The notes under the pieces were generated by a model. The model worked only from the letters and a program-made list of their open reading frames with translations. It was not told the origin of the DNA and made no database searches. The position numbers and the translations under genes are program-made. Below, piece after piece: positions 6,694 to 7,098 of a DNA stretch of 7,098 bases. This DNA is from Acidobacteriaceae bacterium (GTDB lineage: Bacteria; Acidobacteriota; Terriglobia; Terriglobales; Acidobacteriaceae): contig JASHUF010000407.1 of the NCBI GenBank assembly GCA_030040175.1, positions 1-7,098 on the forward strand, written 5' to 3'. Every line of letters begins with the position of its first letter. The stretch's first letter is position 1.

Positions 6694-6808
6694 CTGAAGC
6701 CCACACGTATCTAATTGACGTTACCGGCCCGGCTGAAGCCGTGCCCTGATTACAAAGCCGTTTCGCTTGAGCTTTCCGGCAAGCTGTGAAGCCGCGCCCT
6801 TCCGAAAC
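6691..6808. repeat. REP-like cluster downstream of bshC
   Basis: GGGC-TGAA-GCCC lies at 6691-6702. GGC-C-CGGC, loop TGAA, GCCG-T-GCC lies at 6726-6745, with 7 pairs and one C.T mismatch. A degenerate third copy spans about 6765-6800 and ends in GCCCTTCCGAAAC (6796-6808), matching the tail at 4150-4162. The cluster fills most of the 222-bp gap between bshC and the next gene. It may fold at the 3' end of the bshC mRNA, but no T-run follows. Confidence 0.6.
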
Positions 6809-6844
6809 ACACTCAACCCGACTAATCGGCCGATTCCCGGCTTC

Positions 6845-6850
6845 TATAAT
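6845..6850 (+). promoter_or_regulatory. Perfect TATAAT -10 box of the downstream esterase-like gene
   Basis: TATAAT lies 26 bp before the ATG at 6877. Sequence 16-18 bp upstream (CTAATC region, 6821-6828) gives no good -35, so the promoter may be activator-dependent or use another sigma preference. A start point near 6857 would give a leader of about 20 bases. Confidence 0.55.
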
Positions 6851-6870
6851 CCTCTCGAATTGTCGAGAGG
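6851..6870. promoter_or_regulatory. Perfect 8+8 inverted repeat abutting the -10 box and covering the RBS
   Basis: CCTCTCGA (6851-6858) and TCGAGAGG (6863-6870) are exact reverse complements separated by ATTG. The left arm starts at the base after TATAAT. The right arm contains the probable Shine-Dalgarno GAGAGG, six bases before the ATG at 6877. With transcription starting near 6857, most of the left arm would not be in the RNA. A DNA operator for a dimeric repressor is therefore more likely than an RNA hairpin, unless a start further upstream exists. Confidence 0.55.
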
Positions 6871-6876
6871 CATTTT

Positions 6877-7098
6877 ATGAAACAGCTCTTTGCTCTTCTG
6901 GCTGCTGGCGCCTTTTGCCTCCCCCTGCACGCGCAGCTTTCCCCCTGCGCCGTCGCGGGCGCCAACAACGGATTTCTCGGCGTGGAGACCATCCGCCTCT
7001 GGCCCGGACCTGCGCCACAGGCCAAAGGCAGCACTTGCGACGACATTCCCACGCTTACGGTGTTCGATCTTCATCCGGGGACGGAGAACGGCTCCGCG
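6877..7098 (+). CDS. Secreted alpha/beta-hydrolase (esterase/acetylxylan-esterase-like), N-terminal part only
   Basis: The frame starts at ATG 6877 and stays open to the right edge (74 codons), so the 3' part is missing. Residues 1-19 (MKQLFALLAAGAFCLPLHA) are a standard Sec signal peptide with one Lys, a hydrophobic core and an A-Q cleavage site. GAFC does not fit a lipobox, so Sec export rather than lipidation is predicted. The mature part has TIRLWPGPAPQAKG, then DIPTLTVFDLHPGTENGSA. By eye this matches the opening of exported esterase/lipase-fold enzymes: 'LWPG.AP.A.G...PTLTVF.P..G..NGSAVV', which normally leads into a PGGGY oxyanion motif just beyond this edge. The catalytic Ser-Asp-His cannot be seen. 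The likely role is deacetylation or ester cleavage of polysaccharide outside the cytoplasm, as inference. The RBS is GAGAGG at 6865-6870. Confidence 0.7.
   Translation, partial: MKQLFALLAAGAFCLPLHAQLSPCAVAGANNGFLGVETIRLWPGPAPQAKGSTCDDIPTLTVFDLHPGTENGSA

Noticed and set aside
690..6808. Repeats considered as a CRISPR array or insertion-sequence ends
   Set aside because: Copies are few, irregularly spaced and differ in sequence, there are no uniform spacers, and no transposase or cas gene is present.
6822..7074. Two 76-codon minus-strand frames over the start of the esterase-like gene
   Set aside because: They oppose a plus-strand frame with a -10 box, a ribosome-binding site and a clear signal peptide.

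Overview
This is a GC-rich chromosomal segment that most likely comes from an Acidobacteriota genome (Terriglobia-like). Three things support this: an intact bacillithiol-synthase gene (bshC), a bacterial PolX with a fused PHP domain, and intergenic hairpin repeats of the GGGCTGAAGCCC / CACGACTGAAGTCGTG kind that I associate with acidobacterial genomes. The assignment is inference. No ribosomal gene or other phylogenetic marker is present.

Layout. Positions 1-564 (+) hold the C-terminal part of an unrecognised protein with a regular heptad coiled coil. Positions 565-970 have no convincing gene but carry two hairpin repeats. A block of four minus-strand genes follows, listed here in transcription order: a Nudix hydrolase resembling ADP-ribose pyrophosphatase (4884-4231), a cold-shock protein (3868-3638), DNA polymerase/3'-5' exonuclease PolX (3433-1691) and a small membrane-anchored hypothetical protein (1588-971). 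The gaps (362, 204 and 102 bp) are too wide to assume one operon. Divergent from the Nudix gene, across about 150 bp, bshC runs 5038-6654 (+). After a 222-bp spacer full of repeats, a secreted protein that looks like an alpha/beta-hydrolase esterase starts at 6877 and runs off the right edge. Its start is preceded by a perfect TATAAT box and a perfect 8+8 inverted repeat.

How the genes fit together. They look like unrelated housekeeping and stress-maintenance functions: base-excision/gap-filling repair (PolX), RNA chaperoning (Csp), nucleotide-sugar sanitation (Nudix) and low-molecular-weight thiol synthesis (BshC). They do not form a recognisable new pathway. I found no mobile element, CRISPR array, toxin-antitoxin pair, defence cassette, tRNA or rRNA. 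The observations most worth follow-up are the palindrome at the esterase promoter, the dispersed TNAA-loop hairpin family, and the strict heptad protein cut by the left edge.
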